From Bacteroidota bacterium (lineage in GTDB: Bacteria; Bacteroidota; Bacteroidia; Chitinophagales; Chitinophagaceae), in contig JAPLEI010000077.1 in assembly GCA_026391195.1 (NCBI GenBank), positions 10,851-58,397 of the forward strand: a stretch of 47,547 nt of DNA. The letters are read 5' to 3'. A program made the translations under genes and the position numbers. The first letter of the stretch is position 1. Each line of letters begins with the position of its first letter. Positions 17,501 to 26,140 of this stretch are shown here, one piece after another. Under the pieces are notes generated by a model. That model worked only from the letters and a program-made list of their open reading frames with translations, was not told the DNA's origin and did no database searches.

Positions 17501-18143
17501 CATCAAAAGTTACGCCAGCACTTTGCATCCGGTAGATGTCTACATTAATCTGAAATTCTCTTTCAGGGGCTCCCACTATTTCAACCCGGTTGATTTGTTT
17601 CAGGTTTTCTAATTTGTCTTTTAAGTCGTCGGCAAAATTTTTCAGCCGCGTTAAATCGTAGTCGCCACTCAAATTCACATACATGATGGGCTGTTCACTC
17701 AGCGAAATTTCTAGGGCAGTGGGTTCTTTGGTAAGGTCTTTCGGCAAATCTTGTTTGGCTTTATCAATGGCATCTTTAATTTTTTGCAGCGCTATGTCTG
17801 TTTTTACGTCGGTGTCAAATTCAATTTGAATGGCCGAAAAATCTTGCTGTGAAGTGGAAGTGAATTTTTTAATTTTTGCTCCAGTAATCCCTTTGATTTG
17901 TTTTTCGAGCGGTCGCGTTACCAGATTCTCAATGTCTTTAGGAGAATTACCTACATATACAGTTTGTACAAATATGGTAGGGATTACTATATCAGGAAAT
18001 TGCTCTTTGGGCAAGGTTAGAAATTGGTAAATACCCCCCAAGCTTACAAACAACATCAGCAAATAGATAGATGTTTTATTCTTGATACTCCAGGTGGTTG
18101 GCATGAATTCTTTAAACTTGCCAGTAATCTGTTGAATGCTCAT
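14547..18143 (-). CDS. RND-family efflux pump, inner-membrane permease (AcrB/HAE1 type)
   Basis: A 1198-residue proton-driven transporter, longer than AcrB (1049). Order: TM1 (residues 23-42), first porter domain (FPDIVIPTIFVQTVYVGNSPKDIENLVTRPLE), a block of TM helices from about 345 to 560, second periplasmic domain, TM helices from about 985 to 1175, and a basic C-terminus. The proton-relay pair Asp-Asp is present in TM4 (GIIVDDAIVVIENTHR), and LGIVGLAGIVVKNGILVIEF is the TM10 region. The extra length lies partly in the hydrophobic stretch after the first TM block (ILLNLFGFPFAGNLLLLFMLLWILNR) and in the C-terminal region. It should pair with the fusion protein and TolC genes upstream. The transported compound cannot be predicted. 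Confidence 0.93.
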   Translation of the reverse strand: MSIQQITGKFKEFMPTTWSIKNKTSIYLLMLFVSLGGIYQFLTLPKEQFPDIVIPTIFVQTVYVGNSPKDIENLVTRPLEKQIKGITGAKIKKFTSTSQQDFSAIQIEFDTDVKTDIALQKIKDAIDKAKQDLPKDLTKEPTALEISLSEQPIMYVNLSGDYDLTRLKNFADDLKDKLENLKQINRVEIVGAPEREFQINVDIYRMQSAGVTFDDINNTIKRENMDISAGLLEVGDMRRNLQIKGQLKSANDIAAIIIRNQTGSPVYLKDIATIIDTTKDRESYARLNGKNVVTLNIIKRNGENLIESSDGVKEIVETAKAEVFPKDLNIVITGDQSIKTRTSFNDLVNSIIIGFVLVLIVLMFFMGVVNAFFVALSVPLSMFVAFVFLPAADLIVGSHVTLNFIVLFALLFGLGIIVDDAIVVIENTHRIFMQGKGKIPTGLAARMAAGEVFIPVLAGTVTTLAPFFPLLFWPGIIGKFMMYLPTMLIFTLAASLVVAFIMNPVFAVDFMNHEDDEVIKKKSDMFKVKLFWVGVIGGILLNLFGFPFAGNLLLLFMLLWILNRYVLSDAIANFQQKVLPAIMNKYEQLLRWALKGWRPVHLLLGTIALLFVSLLLFVGSIKSGRTQVVFFPKPDPNQIYVYLKLPVGMDVKYTDSITRELENRVNKVLGIGNGKTNPIVESVISNVAVGAGDPVLGDRSTRSELGRLQISFVEFEKRHGVSTKPYLDSIRKVMTGIPGAEFSIDQESSGPPTDPPINIEIACEDFNQLIKSATDLKNYLDSIQVPGVEELKMDVDLNNPEITFTINRQRALIEGVSTAQIGQQIRTALFGLEVSKIKEGKDEYKIQLRNNSFQRKNLTDLLNMKISFRDMAAGGAVKNIPISALVDIEPTSTLGSVKRKDQKRLITLRSNVLTNEGFNPTGVNQVLEKHIANYKNLPEGVTVKQTGEGEQQAETVAFLGKALLIALMLILFTLVLQFNSISKSVIILTEIIFSVIGVFLGYAITGMDVSSIFMGLGIVGLAGIVVKNGILVIEFTDELRGRGMKTREAAIQAGKTRIIPVMLTAVAAILAFIPIAIGFNINFVTLFSELNPHIFFGGDNVAFWRPLSWTIIFGLAFAFFMTLIIVPAMYLIAERLRRPMQRMFGGKWISMLGIPPLTLLFLPLMVITLLSHRIKRKRRAEKFAKNPHVNELFIGSWF

Positions 18144-18211
18144 AATAATATTTTAAAAATCTGTTCCCCAACTGGAGAAGTAGAAATCAAAGTGATAATT
18201 AGTAAATCAAT

Positions 18212-19411
18212 TTATTTTACTCCCGTAGTAATCAGTTGCCCGTCGAATAATCCCTGAAAGCCTTCACTGATAACCTGATCTCCGAGTGCTAGACCACTTT
18301 TGATTTCCAGTTTGTCTGCATAAAATTGTCCGATGATTACCATTTTCTTTCTGGCATAGGTTTTATCACCTTCTTTCGACAGTACCATTACGTATTTTCC
18401 TTTCTCGTCACTCTGTAAAGTATTCACCGGAACAGAAATAGCTTTCGAATTGCTGTAGTCCATTATTTTAACAAGTGCAATTTGATTGGGATGAAAATCT
18501 TTATCAGAAGGTATTCTGGCTTCCACATGAAAGCTACGACTATTCGGATCGATTATTTTTCCTGTTAAGCTTATATTACTCGATACGGTTTTATTAATAT
18601 CAGGTAAAGTGATATTAATTGCCTTGCCGGTGGTTACCCGGTCAATATAGTTTTCAGGAATTTGGGTGGTTACTTTCAGTTGGGTAGTATTTACTATTTT
18701 GATTTGCATCCCCCCCATAAAAGTTTCCCCTACGCGAATATTTACTTCTTCTGCCACGCCCGACACATCACTGTATACATTGGTCATTTGGAGTTGTTCT
18801 TTGGTAATTTTTATTTGTTCCTGCATGCCCTTGAGTTGATTTTCCAGGGTTTCTACGTTATTCTTGGCAGTAATCAGTTGAACTTCTGTGCCAATATTTT
18901 GTTCCCAAAGATTTTTTTGTTTTTGATATATGTTGCGGGCAAAGCTTAATTGACCTTTCATGGTTTCTACACCCTGCTCGGCTGAAACTAAACTTTGACG
19001 GGCGATGGCATCATCCAGTTTCAGCAGGAGTTGGCCTTTGTTTACATAGTCGCCGCGCTTCACTGAAATTTGTTTCACCTGTCCGGGCATACCACGTGGC
19101 GTAACGAATGATATATTCTCCGATTCAACTTTTCCCTGTAATTCGATATAATGATTAAATGGCTGATAGCTAATAGGAGCATCTACTGATACTAGTTTGG
19201 CATTTTCTGCTTTTGCAAACGCAGGATCTAGCTTCGAGATTTCTTTTTCGAGCTTACCTATTTTTACTAACAGGTTATCTTGTTGTTTTTTCAAATCGGC
19301 CAATTCGGTTTTCTTTTCTGCTACCGCTTCCGAATCATTCGATTTGGTTTTTCCACAACCCGCAGAGATAAGCAGAATAGAAAATAGAGATATAGATATT
19401 AGTTTCTTCAT
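18212..19411 (-). CDS. RND efflux periplasmic adaptor (membrane fusion protein)
   Basis: A 399-residue lipoprotein. The signal peptide ends in the lipobox ISAGC (Cys19 would be lipidated), followed by a coiled-coil stretch (LADLKKQQDNLLVKIGKLEKEISKLD). The biotinyl-lipoyl-like half motif is GMPGQVKQISVKRGDYVNKGQLLLKLDD, and VYSDVSGVAEEVNIRVGETFMGG is its partner. Between them lies an alpha-helical hairpin (residues about 140-205) that docks to TolC. A barrel domain and the membrane-proximal domain (VPVNTLQSDEKGKYVMVLS, GLALGDQVISEGFQGLFDGQ) follow. It bridges the RND pump and the outer membrane channel. It lies between both in the operon, with gaps of 26 and 68 bases. Confidence 0.93.
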   Translation of the reverse strand: MKKLISISLFSILLISAGCGKTKSNDSEAVAEKKTELADLKKQQDNLLVKIGKLEKEISKLDPAFAKAENAKLVSVDAPISYQPFNHYIELQGKVESENISFVTPRGMPGQVKQISVKRGDYVNKGQLLLKLDDAIARQSLVSAEQGVETMKGQLSFARNIYQKQKNLWEQNIGTEVQLITAKNNVETLENQLKGMQEQIKITKEQLQMTNVYSDVSGVAEEVNIRVGETFMGGMQIKIVNTTQLKVTTQIPENYIDRVTTGKAINITLPDINKTVSSNISLTGKIIDPNSRSFHVEARIPSDKDFHPNQIALVKIMDYSNSKAISVPVNTLQSDEKGKYVMVLSKEGDKTYARKKMVIIGQFYADKLEIKSGLALGDQVISEGFQGLFDGQLITTGVK

Positions 19412-19437
19412 GATAGAGTTTTATGGCTGGGTTCTAA

Positions 19438-20793
19438 TTATAATTTTCCGGTAGCTTTCAAGTAATCTATTCTTGCTACGATTGCTCCGTACAGAGCAGA
19501 TAAATAATTGTTTTGTGCGGTTATTAAATCGGTTTGCGCTGCTGAAATTTCAACATTGGATCCTGTTCCGATTTCGTATTTTTTTCTGGTTTGATTATAT
19601 ACTTTTTCGGCCAGCTCCATGTTTTTTTTCTGGAAGCGTAGGGTGTTTTGTGCGGTGTTGAAATTGATTCTGGACTGCTCTACTTCGTTGTCAATGGTGT
19701 TTCTCAGATTCTCCAGTTGATTATTGGTTTGGCGCAAATCAATTTTCGATTTGGCTACCCGGGCATCTTTGGCAAATCCGCTGAAGATGGGTACCGTTAA
19801 ATTTAATCCTATAAATGAGGTGGTGAACCAGTCACCATCTTTCACAAACAAATCAAACGTATTCCGTTGTGCATTTTTGTTGTAGGCTGCGTTCAGGTTC
19901 AGGATTGGCAAATAACTTAGCTGATATCTTTTGATATTATATTCATTCAGTTTCTTGGCCAATTCCAAGTATTGGTATTCTTTTCTATCTTGGTATTGGA
20001 ATCCGGTATCTGCCAGTATATTAGCTTCAATCTGGCCATCCGTTATTTTGTCGGTGAGTTCCAATGTGTCTTTCGCTGGCATACCCAACAGGGTTTTAAG
20101 CCCTAGGTAACCGATTTCAATACTATTGAGTGCTTTTATTTTTTCAGTATTCAGGTTGGTTAACTGAATAGATACTTTATCCTCATCTAATTTTTCGGCA
20201 AACCCATTATTATATAAGATGCGGGTATCGTTTTCAAGTTTCTCCAGGCGTTGAATATTCGCATCTAAAATTTTGATTTGCGTTTTACTGGCAACCAGTT
20301 GATAATATACTTTGTAGATATTGGCTTTAATAAGCTCTTCTGTAACCTCTACGTTTTTCAATTGAAAATCAACGGAAGTTTTTCTGGCTTGTAATCCAAC
20401 AAATACTTGCCCATCAAATAAGGTTTGTTGTAATTGAATACCAACAGTTGAGTTATATTTTGTTCCAAATCGAACGGGTATGTAGGAGCCGGGTGGCTGA
20501 CCAAAAATTTCACCCGGTAGCAGGGATACCGGCAGTTCGATATAATTCATTAGGTTTCCCGTGCCAGTAATACCAGGGAGTGCTGAAGCTGTAATTTCCC
20601 GATTGGTTTCTTTTTGTGCCTGCACATTTAAAAGGGCATTTTTCACCTGCACATTATTGACTTTAGCAAAATCAAGTGCTTGCTGAATGCTGAAAGCATA
20701 GTGATGATTGGCTTTCGGAGCCTGACCGCTAGCTGAGCGAGGGGTTGCCGTTGCGGCAAAAAGAATTATATAGAGTATGCAATAACGGGTCAT
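19438..20793 (-). CDS. TolC-family outer membrane channel of the efflux operon
   Basis: A 451-residue outer membrane factor. An N-terminal signal peptide (residues 1-24, ending SASGQ) precedes HYAFSIQQALDFAKVNNVQVKNALLNVQAQKE, the typical first helix. The second half holds FIGLNLTVPIFSGFAKDARVAKSKIDLRQ, and the C-terminal helix is KYEIGTGSNVEISAAQTDLITAQNNYLSALYGAIVARIDYLKATGKL. Its ATG overlaps the tetR stop by four bases (ATGA), indicating translational coupling. It would form the channel for the adjacent fusion protein and RND pump. Confidence 0.93.
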   Translation of the reverse strand: MTRYCILYIILFAATATPRSASGQAPKANHHYAFSIQQALDFAKVNNVQVKNALLNVQAQKETNREITASALPGITGTGNLMNYIELPVSLLPGEIFGQPPGSYIPVRFGTKYNSTVGIQLQQTLFDGQVFVGLQARKTSVDFQLKNVEVTEELIKANIYKVYYQLVASKTQIKILDANIQRLEKLENDTRILYNNGFAEKLDEDKVSIQLTNLNTEKIKALNSIEIGYLGLKTLLGMPAKDTLELTDKITDGQIEANILADTGFQYQDRKEYQYLELAKKLNEYNIKRYQLSYLPILNLNAAYNKNAQRNTFDLFVKDGDWFTTSFIGLNLTVPIFSGFAKDARVAKSKIDLRQTNNQLENLRNTIDNEVEQSRINFNTAQNTLRFQKKNMELAEKVYNQTRKKYEIGTGSNVEISAAQTDLITAQNNYLSALYGAIVARIDYLKATGKL

Positions 20794-21416
20794 GCTGGAA
20801 TCAGATTTTTACTTAGTTGCTTGTAATGTTCAATCATTAAACGACCTTCCTCGCTGGCAATTCCATACAAGAAATTGTCGGTGGTTTCGGCTATCAGTTG
20901 GGGAAGGTTAAAATGTTCGCCGGGAAAAATTTCCGGATTAAAAATTAGAAACATCGAGGCCAACCGGAATCGTGCAATCAGATTGATATTGATATCCTTA
21001 CGATACAGGCCTTCTTGTTTTCCCCTGTTTAAATTGTTAACGATCACCTCAAATAAAAACTTGTTTTTGTGATCGTTGTATTTATTGAAGGCGCCGGTGT
21101 GGTATTTCTCTAAATCGAAAATCACCGCCGGATTCATTTTACTGAGAATTTTCTTAACCGTATCGATGCTCAGAAAAACTTCATGGATGGCGTTTTCACT
21201 TTCTTCCAGTTGGGTTTTACAATCGTTTCGGTTGATATTCAATACAATTTCAATGGCATCTTCTACCAATTCATCCTTATCCGCATAATAGAGGTAGATG
21301 GTTTTCTTGCTCATCCCCAATTGGGTGGCAATCTCATCCATGCTCACGCTTCGAATGCCCAAACGCATGAATAACTCATACGCTTTTGCTACAATTCTTT
21401 CTGCCGTGTTTTCCAT
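20790..21416 (-). CDS. TetR/AcrR-family transcriptional regulator
   Basis: A 208-residue repressor. The ATG at 21416 gives MENTAERIVAKAYELFMRLGIRSVSMDEIATQLGMSKKTIYLYYADKDELV, the complete TetR helix-turn-helix; an upstream in-frame TTG is unlikely. The remaining helical domain should bind a ligand and dimerise. It is the first gene of the efflux operon and overlaps the tolC homologue by four bases. Its own promoter contains a palindrome of the kind TetR dimers bind, so autoregulation of the whole operon is expected: an effector would release the repressor and raise pump levels. Confidence 0.93.
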   Translation of the reverse strand: MENTAERIVAKAYELFMRLGIRSVSMDEIATQLGMSKKTIYLYYADKDELVEDAIEIVLNINRNDCKTQLEESENAIHEVFLSIDTVKKILSKMNPAVIFDLEKYHTGAFNKYNDHKNKFLFEVIVNNLNRGKQEGLYRKDININLIARFRLASMFLIFNPEIFPGEHFNLPQLIAETTDNFLYGIASEEGRLMIEHYKQLSKNLIPA

Positions 21417-21431
21417 ATTTAAAGATTGCAA

Positions 21432-21461
21432 CAAAACTAAGGAAACTTTTTATGTAACAAA
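21432..21461 (-). promoter_or_regulatory. Promoter of the tetR-tolC-MFP-RND operon
   Basis: On the minus strand TTTG (21461 down to 21458) and TAGTTTTG (21439 down to 21432) are 18 bases apart, an excellent match to the Bacteroidota -33/-7 promoter. The start codon at 21416 lies about 15 bases beyond the -7 element. Confidence 0.72.
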
Positions 21462-21470
21462 AGTTTCTTT
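21439..21470. promoter_or_regulatory. Probable TetR operator (palindrome over the promoter)
   Basis: GAAACTTTT (21442-21450) and AAAAGTTTC (21459-21467) form a perfect 9-base inverted repeat with an 8-base centre. Two further base pairs outside a single mismatch extend it to 11 of 12 per arm. The palindrome spans the -33 element and the spacer of the operon promoter, so a bound dimer would block RNA polymerase. That the adjacent TetR protein binds here is inferred from position and symmetry. Confidence 0.72.
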
Positions 21471-21536
21471 GATAATTTGCAACAAATTTTAACAAAAATT
21501 AACTAAAATTTGCAAATGAATATAAAACAATATAAT

Positions 21537-21586
21537 ATGTATAATATAATGTAAATATATAAATGTATAATGTGGTGTAAATATAT
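21537..21586. repeat. Two imperfect 24-base direct repeats in an AT-rich region
   Basis: Unit one (21537-21560) and unit two (21563-21586) match at 21 of 24 positions with a period of 26 bases. All three differences are A-to-G changes clustered in the middle. Both units begin ATGTATAAT and end GTAAATATAT. The region lies between the divergent tetR and DUF502 genes, where nothing else is encoded. Confidence 0.6.
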
Positions 21587-21677
21587 GGTTACCAAAATTT
21601 CCTTTGATTTTTGCTTGCCAGTATCCTCGGCAGTGAACTTACTAGAAATGAAAAATGAGGGGTATCCGAGAAGGGTG

Positions 21678-21685
21678 TAATTTTG
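21678..21685 (+). promoter_or_regulatory. -7 element (TAATTTTG) before the DUF502 gene
   Basis: An exact TAnnTTTG match 23 bases before the ATG at 21709. No clear -33 TTG is found at the expected distance. Confidence 0.4.
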
Positions 21686-21708
21686 CAGTGGTAATCAATC
21701 ATTTTAGT

Positions 21709-22398
21709 ATGCAACAGCCGGAGATCCCCTTTTCATTTCGCCGCTTGATCAAACGGTTACTCACTTATTTTCTGCAGGGACTAGTTGTACTGGCACCCAT
21801 AGGCATTACAATGTGGGTGGTTTTTGGATTATTCAATTTTGTGGATAGCATCCTCCCTAATATCTTACATGTGTTGGCGCCCAATTGGATGGAGGTGGAT
21901 GCAAATGGCCAACTAAAAAAAATACCTGGCATCGGATTTTTAGTGGTGGTGTTGCTGGTATTGTTCACCGGATGGATTTCTTCTATGTTGTTTTTCAGTA
22001 GGGGAGTAGCTCTATTAGATAATTTACTGGAGAAAACACCCGGTATCAAGTTTATCTATTCGTCTGTAAAGGATTTTCTGGAAGCGTTTGCTGGCAATAA
22101 GAAAAAATTTGATAAGCCTGTTTTGGTGAATGTAGATGGCGCAGGAGTTTGGCGGGTAGGTTTTATTACCCAATCTACCAGCCTTGCCCTGGGAATGCCT
22201 GACCATGTTACCGTTTATGTGCCTCATTCTTATGCAATTTCAGGAATCACCTATCTGGTACCCGTTGCTAATATTCGTTCCCTAACCGGTATTGCAGCAT
22301 CAGACGCTATGAAGTATACCATTTCGGGTGGGGTAGCAGAAATGGACCATCGAAATAGCGGGTCAGCTGTATCGGAGAACCTCTCGGGAGATGCCTAA
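21709..22398 (+). CDS. DUF502 membrane protein
   Basis: The ATG at 21709 gives a 229-residue protein; the open frame reaches further upstream, but those codons overlap the -7 element and do not look coding. A basic N-terminus (FRRLIKRLLTYFLQG) leads into the first transmembrane helix (LVVLAPIGITMWVVFGLFNFV), and a second helix follows (IGFLVVVLLVLFTGWISSMLFF). A soluble region with TPGIKFIYSSVKDFLEAF, then VNVDGAGVWRVGFITQ and VTVYVPHSYAISGITYLVPVANI, is typical of DUF502 proteins, which are widespread and uncharacterised. The acidic and Ser-rich tail is variable. Confidence 0.87.
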   Translation: MQQPEIPFSFRRLIKRLLTYFLQGLVVLAPIGITMWVVFGLFNFVDSILPNILHVLAPNWMEVDANGQLKKIPGIGFLVVVLLVLFTGWISSMLFFSRGVALLDNLLEKTPGIKFIYSSVKDFLEAFAGNKKKFDKPVLVNVDGAGVWRVGFITQSTSLALGMPDHVTVYVPHSYAISGITYLVPVANIRSLTGIAASDAMKYTISGGVAEMDHRNSGSAVSENLSGDA

Positions 22399-22475
22399 GT
22401 AAGCATCCTTTTTAGGGATTAACAGTTTATCGGGCACAGTTTTGCGGCAAATGTTTTTACTTTGCACTCATCATC

Positions 22476-23546
22476 ATGAAGCTACACAATTTTAATTCTG
22501 GTCCTTCTATATTACCTGCACCAGTGCTGGAAGAGGCTGCAAATGCCATACACAACTTTAATAATACTGGCTTATCTATTTTAGAAATTGGGCATCGAAC
22601 GGCAGCCTTTGGCGAAGTAATGGATGAGGCCAAGCGCTCGGTAAAGCAACTGATGGAATTATCAGACGACTATGAAGTGTTGTTTTTGCATGGGGGAGCT
22701 ACTACGCAGTTTATGCAGGTACCCATGAATTTATTAGATGCTACCGATACGGCTGCTTATTGCATCAATGGTATTTGGGGAAAGAAAGCCGCTAAAGAAG
22801 CCACTTTTTTTGGAAATGTGTTTACTGCGGCCGATACCACCGATTTTGAACATACCTGTATTCTACAGCCAGCAGCGTTGCCGGCCGATACCAAGTATCT
22901 TCATATCACCACCAATAATACAGTAGAAGGAACACAATGGCATCAAATTCCCGAAGTGGATGTACCATTGGTTGCCGATATGAGCAGCGATATTTTTTCC
23001 CGACCCATGGAATATAACCGGTTTGCCTGCATCTATGCCGGAGCCCAAAAAAATATGGGGGCAGCAGGCGTTAACCTGGTGGTGCTGAGAAATGATATTG
23101 TAGGAAAAAGAAAGAAAGCAATTCCTGCCATCATGGATTATCAGCAACATATTGCTGCCGGATCATTGATGAACACTCCACCCGTATTTTCGGTATATGT
23201 GAGTATGCTTACCCTTAGATGGATTATCCGCGAGGGAGGTCTTCCCGAAATGGAACGCAGGAATCGAGCCAAAACTACCTTACTATATAATACATTAGAC
23301 GATCATCCGCTTTTTACAACCCGGGTAAACCCAGATAGCAGAAGTTGTATGAATGCTGTTTTCTTTTTAACCAATCCTGCACTAGAAGCACCCTTTCTGG
23401 AGCTTTGCAAAGAACAGGGAATGATTGGCGTAAAAGGCTATCGAACAGTAGGCGGCATTCGCGTAAGTATGTACAATGCTTTGGAATTATCCAGTGTACA
23501 AGCATTTTGCGATTTGATCAATTACTTCACTGAAAAAAACGGTTGA
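22476..23546 (+). CDS. serC: phosphoserine aminotransferase
   Basis: SerC transfers an amino group from glutamate to 3-phosphohydroxypyruvate in serine synthesis and can serve pyridoxal phosphate synthesis too. The protein has 356 residues. HNFNSGPSILPAPVLEEA opens the fold, the PLP lysine is Lys192 in YAGAQKNMGAAG, and phosphate contacts are seen in HGGATTQFMQVPMN and the C-terminal GYRTVGGIRVSMYNAL. serA is not adjacent. Its stop overlaps the ATG of the DUF5686 gene by one base (TGATG), so the two are probably translated together although their functions seem unrelated. Confidence 0.97.
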   Translation: MKLHNFNSGPSILPAPVLEEAANAIHNFNNTGLSILEIGHRTAAFGEVMDEAKRSVKQLMELSDDYEVLFLHGGATTQFMQVPMNLLDATDTAAYCINGIWGKKAAKEATFFGNVFTAADTTDFEHTCILQPAALPADTKYLHITTNNTVEGTQWHQIPEVDVPLVADMSSDIFSRPMEYNRFACIYAGAQKNMGAAGVNLVVLRNDIVGKRKKAIPAIMDYQQHIAAGSLMNTPPVFSVYVSMLTLRWIIREGGLPEMERRNRAKTTLLYNTLDDHPLFTTRVNPDSRSCMNAVFFLTNPALEAPFLELCKEQGMIGVKGYRTVGGIRVSMYNALELSSVQAFCDLINYFTEKNG

Positions 23547-26107
23547 TGGAATCCAACCCTCCCGTTTTTGTTTCCCGACTAGCATTTTGTATTGCCCTGT
23601 TTTTTATTGGATGTTCAAGCAGTATTAGTCAAACCATTGTAACCGGTATGGTAAAAGATGCAGCATCGGGCCAGCCCATTGCTTCTGCCAGTGTTTTGTT
23701 TCGGGGAGGTAAGGGTACGGCAACCGATAGTATGGGGAATTATCGATTGAGTTCCTCTAACTTAAAATTTACCCAGTTACAAATCAGTTATGTTGGGTAT
23801 ACAACCCAATACATCAATTTCGAACCGGGTAAAGAGACGGTTATTAATGGTTCGCTGGAAATAGATTTAAGATATATTAATAGCGTAACGGTGTCTACTT
23901 CAAAAAGGGCTCCGTATAAAAACAAGGGCAATCCGGCTGTTGAGTTGATTAATAAAGTGATTGAGCACCGGGCAGAAAATCGAGCAACGGCCAGTGATTA
24001 TTTATCGTATACCCAATATGAAAAACTCACTTTATCAATGAGTAATTTTTCCGATAAAATAACGGCTTCCCGATTACTGAATCAGTATAAATTTTTATTC
24101 GACAACCGCGATACAACAACCGTTGCGGGAAGAATTTTATTGCCGGTATATATTCAGGAAACCATCAGTAAAAAATGGTGGCGAAAAAATCCGGCTGCCG
24201 CTAAAACAGTGGTGGAGGCTGAAAAGCAGGTTGACTTTGGTTCGTATGTTGATAATAAAGGAATTAATCTCTACCTGAACCGGTTGTATATGGATGTGGA
24301 CATATACGAGAATAACATACCGTTATTTACCTATCAGTTTTTGAGTCCGATAGCCAGTTTATCGCCCACTTTTTATCTATTCTATATCCGCGATACGATA
24401 ACGGATGCCAATGGAGAAAAGTTTATTAAATTATATTTTACCCCGCGCAATACTGGTGACCTGTTATTTAGGGGTAATATGCTGATAACCCTAGATGGCC
24501 GATATGCCGTAAAAAGTATCAATCTATTCATCAGTAAAAATGCGAACCTCAATTTTGTTCGTGAGATGAATATTGATTTGAATTTCCAAAAAAACACCGA
24601 TGGAAGATACTATCTGATTAGTAGCAAAACAGGGGCAGATGCGGGAATCAACCGATCGATGCGGGGAGGAATATATGGCGAACGAACGGTAAGTTTTCAG
24701 CGATACGACCGCGAAACGCCCATTCCCGACAGTGTATTTGCCGGAGCGCCTTCGATTCGGGCTCCGGATGCTGCCAGCCGTGGAAGCAACTACTGGCAGC
24801 AGAATAGGCACGATACCCTTAAACAAACTGAATCAGCCATTTATACCAATATAGACAGTTTAACCCGGATGCGTTCTTATCAAAGAGCGATGGGACTGAT
24901 GGTATTTCTAGTAGATGGATATGTTTCTTTGGGTCCGGTGGAATGGGGCCCCTTTGCAGCATTTTATAGTTTTAATCCAGTGGAAGGATTTAAGCCAAGA
25001 TTGGGTGGCAGAACTACGCCCCAGTTCAGTAAGCGAATTTATTTAGAGGGCTATGGTGCCTATGGGCTGAAAGACGAACAGTTGAAATATTTTCTACGCA
25101 CTACTTATTCATTGAATAATAAATCTATTTATCAATATCCGCTCAGCTTTATTCGTGCCAGCTATCAGTACGATACCAAAATTCCAGGACAAGAACTGCA
25201 GTTTGTATCAGAAGACAATTTTTTACTATCATTTAAACGGGGCCTCAACGACAAGTGGTTATATAACCGCAATTTGGTAACGGAATATGTTCATGAGTTT
25301 CCCCGGAATGTAGCCATTACATTGGGAGGAAAAAATTGGATACAGCAGCCTGCCGGCAGTATCGTGTATAATAAAACGTTGAATGGAATTCCGGTACAGG
25401 TAAAAGAATTAACTACCACCGAATTTTATGGAGAGGTCCGCTGGGCACCCCATGAGCAGTTTTATCAAAGTAAGGTATATCGCATTCCCATCGTGAATAA
25501 ATATCCTATTTATACACTTCGGTTTATTGCGGGGGTAAAAGGGGTGTTGAACAGCGAATTTACTTATCAGAATCTGAGTGGAAGAGTAGAAAAGCGGGTT
25601 TATTTATCTCGGTTTGGGTATAGTGATGTGGTGCTGGAGGGGGGATATATATTTGGCAAACTGCCTTATCCATTGATTACGATACACCGCGCCAATCAAA
25701 CGTATTCGTACATGTTGGAATCGTATAATCTGATGAATTTTCAGGAGTTTGTAAGTGATCATTATTATTCCATCAACATCAATCATTATTTTAATGGTTT
25801 ACTACTCAATCGGGTTCCGCTGATAAAAAAATTGAAGTTGCGAGAGGTGATATCCTTAAAGATGTTATACGGCGGTGTACGTGCCGAAAATGATCCTCGA
25901 TTGCATCCCGACTTAATACAATATCCTCAAATGGAGGGGCATCCAACCACCTTTACATTAGAGGCAAAGCCTTATTTGGAGGGGAGTGTAGGAATCTGCA
26001 ATCTTTTAAAACTTTTTAGGGTTGATATTGTTAAAAGATTCTCTTATCTTGAAAACCCAAGTGTATCTCCCTGGGGGCTCAGGGCCAGATTTAAATTTGA
26101 TTTTTAA
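23546..26107 (+). CDS. DUF5686 protein with carboxypeptidase-like regulatory domain
   Basis: An 853-residue envelope protein. The signal region (residues 5-27) contains FFIGCSSSISQ, leaving open whether it is a lipoprotein (Cys22) or cleaved later. Residues about 30-110 form a CarboxypepD-reg-like beta sandwich (IVTGMVKDAASGQPIASASVLFRG, ATDSMGNYRLSSS, ISYVGYTTQYINF), a domain common on Bacteroidota TonB-linked and surface proteins. The rest is DUF5686, rich in Tyr, Arg and beta strands. It ends GLRARFKFDF, with a C-terminal Phe suggesting an outer-membrane beta barrel. Function is unknown. Translation is likely coupled to serC (TGATG). Confidence 0.88.
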   Translation: MESNPPVFVSRLAFCIALFFIGCSSSISQTIVTGMVKDAASGQPIASASVLFRGGKGTATDSMGNYRLSSSNLKFTQLQISYVGYTTQYINFEPGKETVINGSLEIDLRYINSVTVSTSKRAPYKNKGNPAVELINKVIEHRAENRATASDYLSYTQYEKLTLSMSNFSDKITASRLLNQYKFLFDNRDTTTVAGRILLPVYIQETISKKWWRKNPAAAKTVVEAEKQVDFGSYVDNKGINLYLNRLYMDVDIYENNIPLFTYQFLSPIASLSPTFYLFYIRDTITDANGEKFIKLYFTPRNTGDLLFRGNMLITLDGRYAVKSINLFISKNANLNFVREMNIDLNFQKNTDGRYYLISSKTGADAGINRSMRGGIYGERTVSFQRYDRETPIPDSVFAGAPSIRAPDAASRGSNYWQQNRHDTLKQTESAIYTNIDSLTRMRSYQRAMGLMVFLVDGYVSLGPVEWGPFAAFYSFNPVEGFKPRLGGRTTPQFSKRIYLEGYGAYGLKDEQLKYFLRTTYSLNNKSIYQYPLSFIRASYQYDTKIPGQELQFVSEDNFLLSFKRGLNDKWLYNRNLVTEYVHEFPRNVAITLGGKNWIQQPAGSIVYNKTLNGIPVQVKELTTTEFYGEVRWAPHEQFYQSKVYRIPIVNKYPIYTLRFIAGVKGVLNSEFTYQNLSGRVEKRVYLSRFGYSDVVLEGGYIFGKLPYPLITIHRANQTYSYMLESYNLMNFQEFVSDHYYSININHYFNGLLLNRVPLIKKLKLREVISLKMLYGGVRAENDPRLHPDLIQYPQMEGHPTTFTLEAKPYLEGSVGICNLLKLFRVDIVKRFSYLENPSVSPWGLRARFKFDF

Positions 26108-26140
26108 CGCAAACCTGCATACCCTTACAAATACTCCTAC

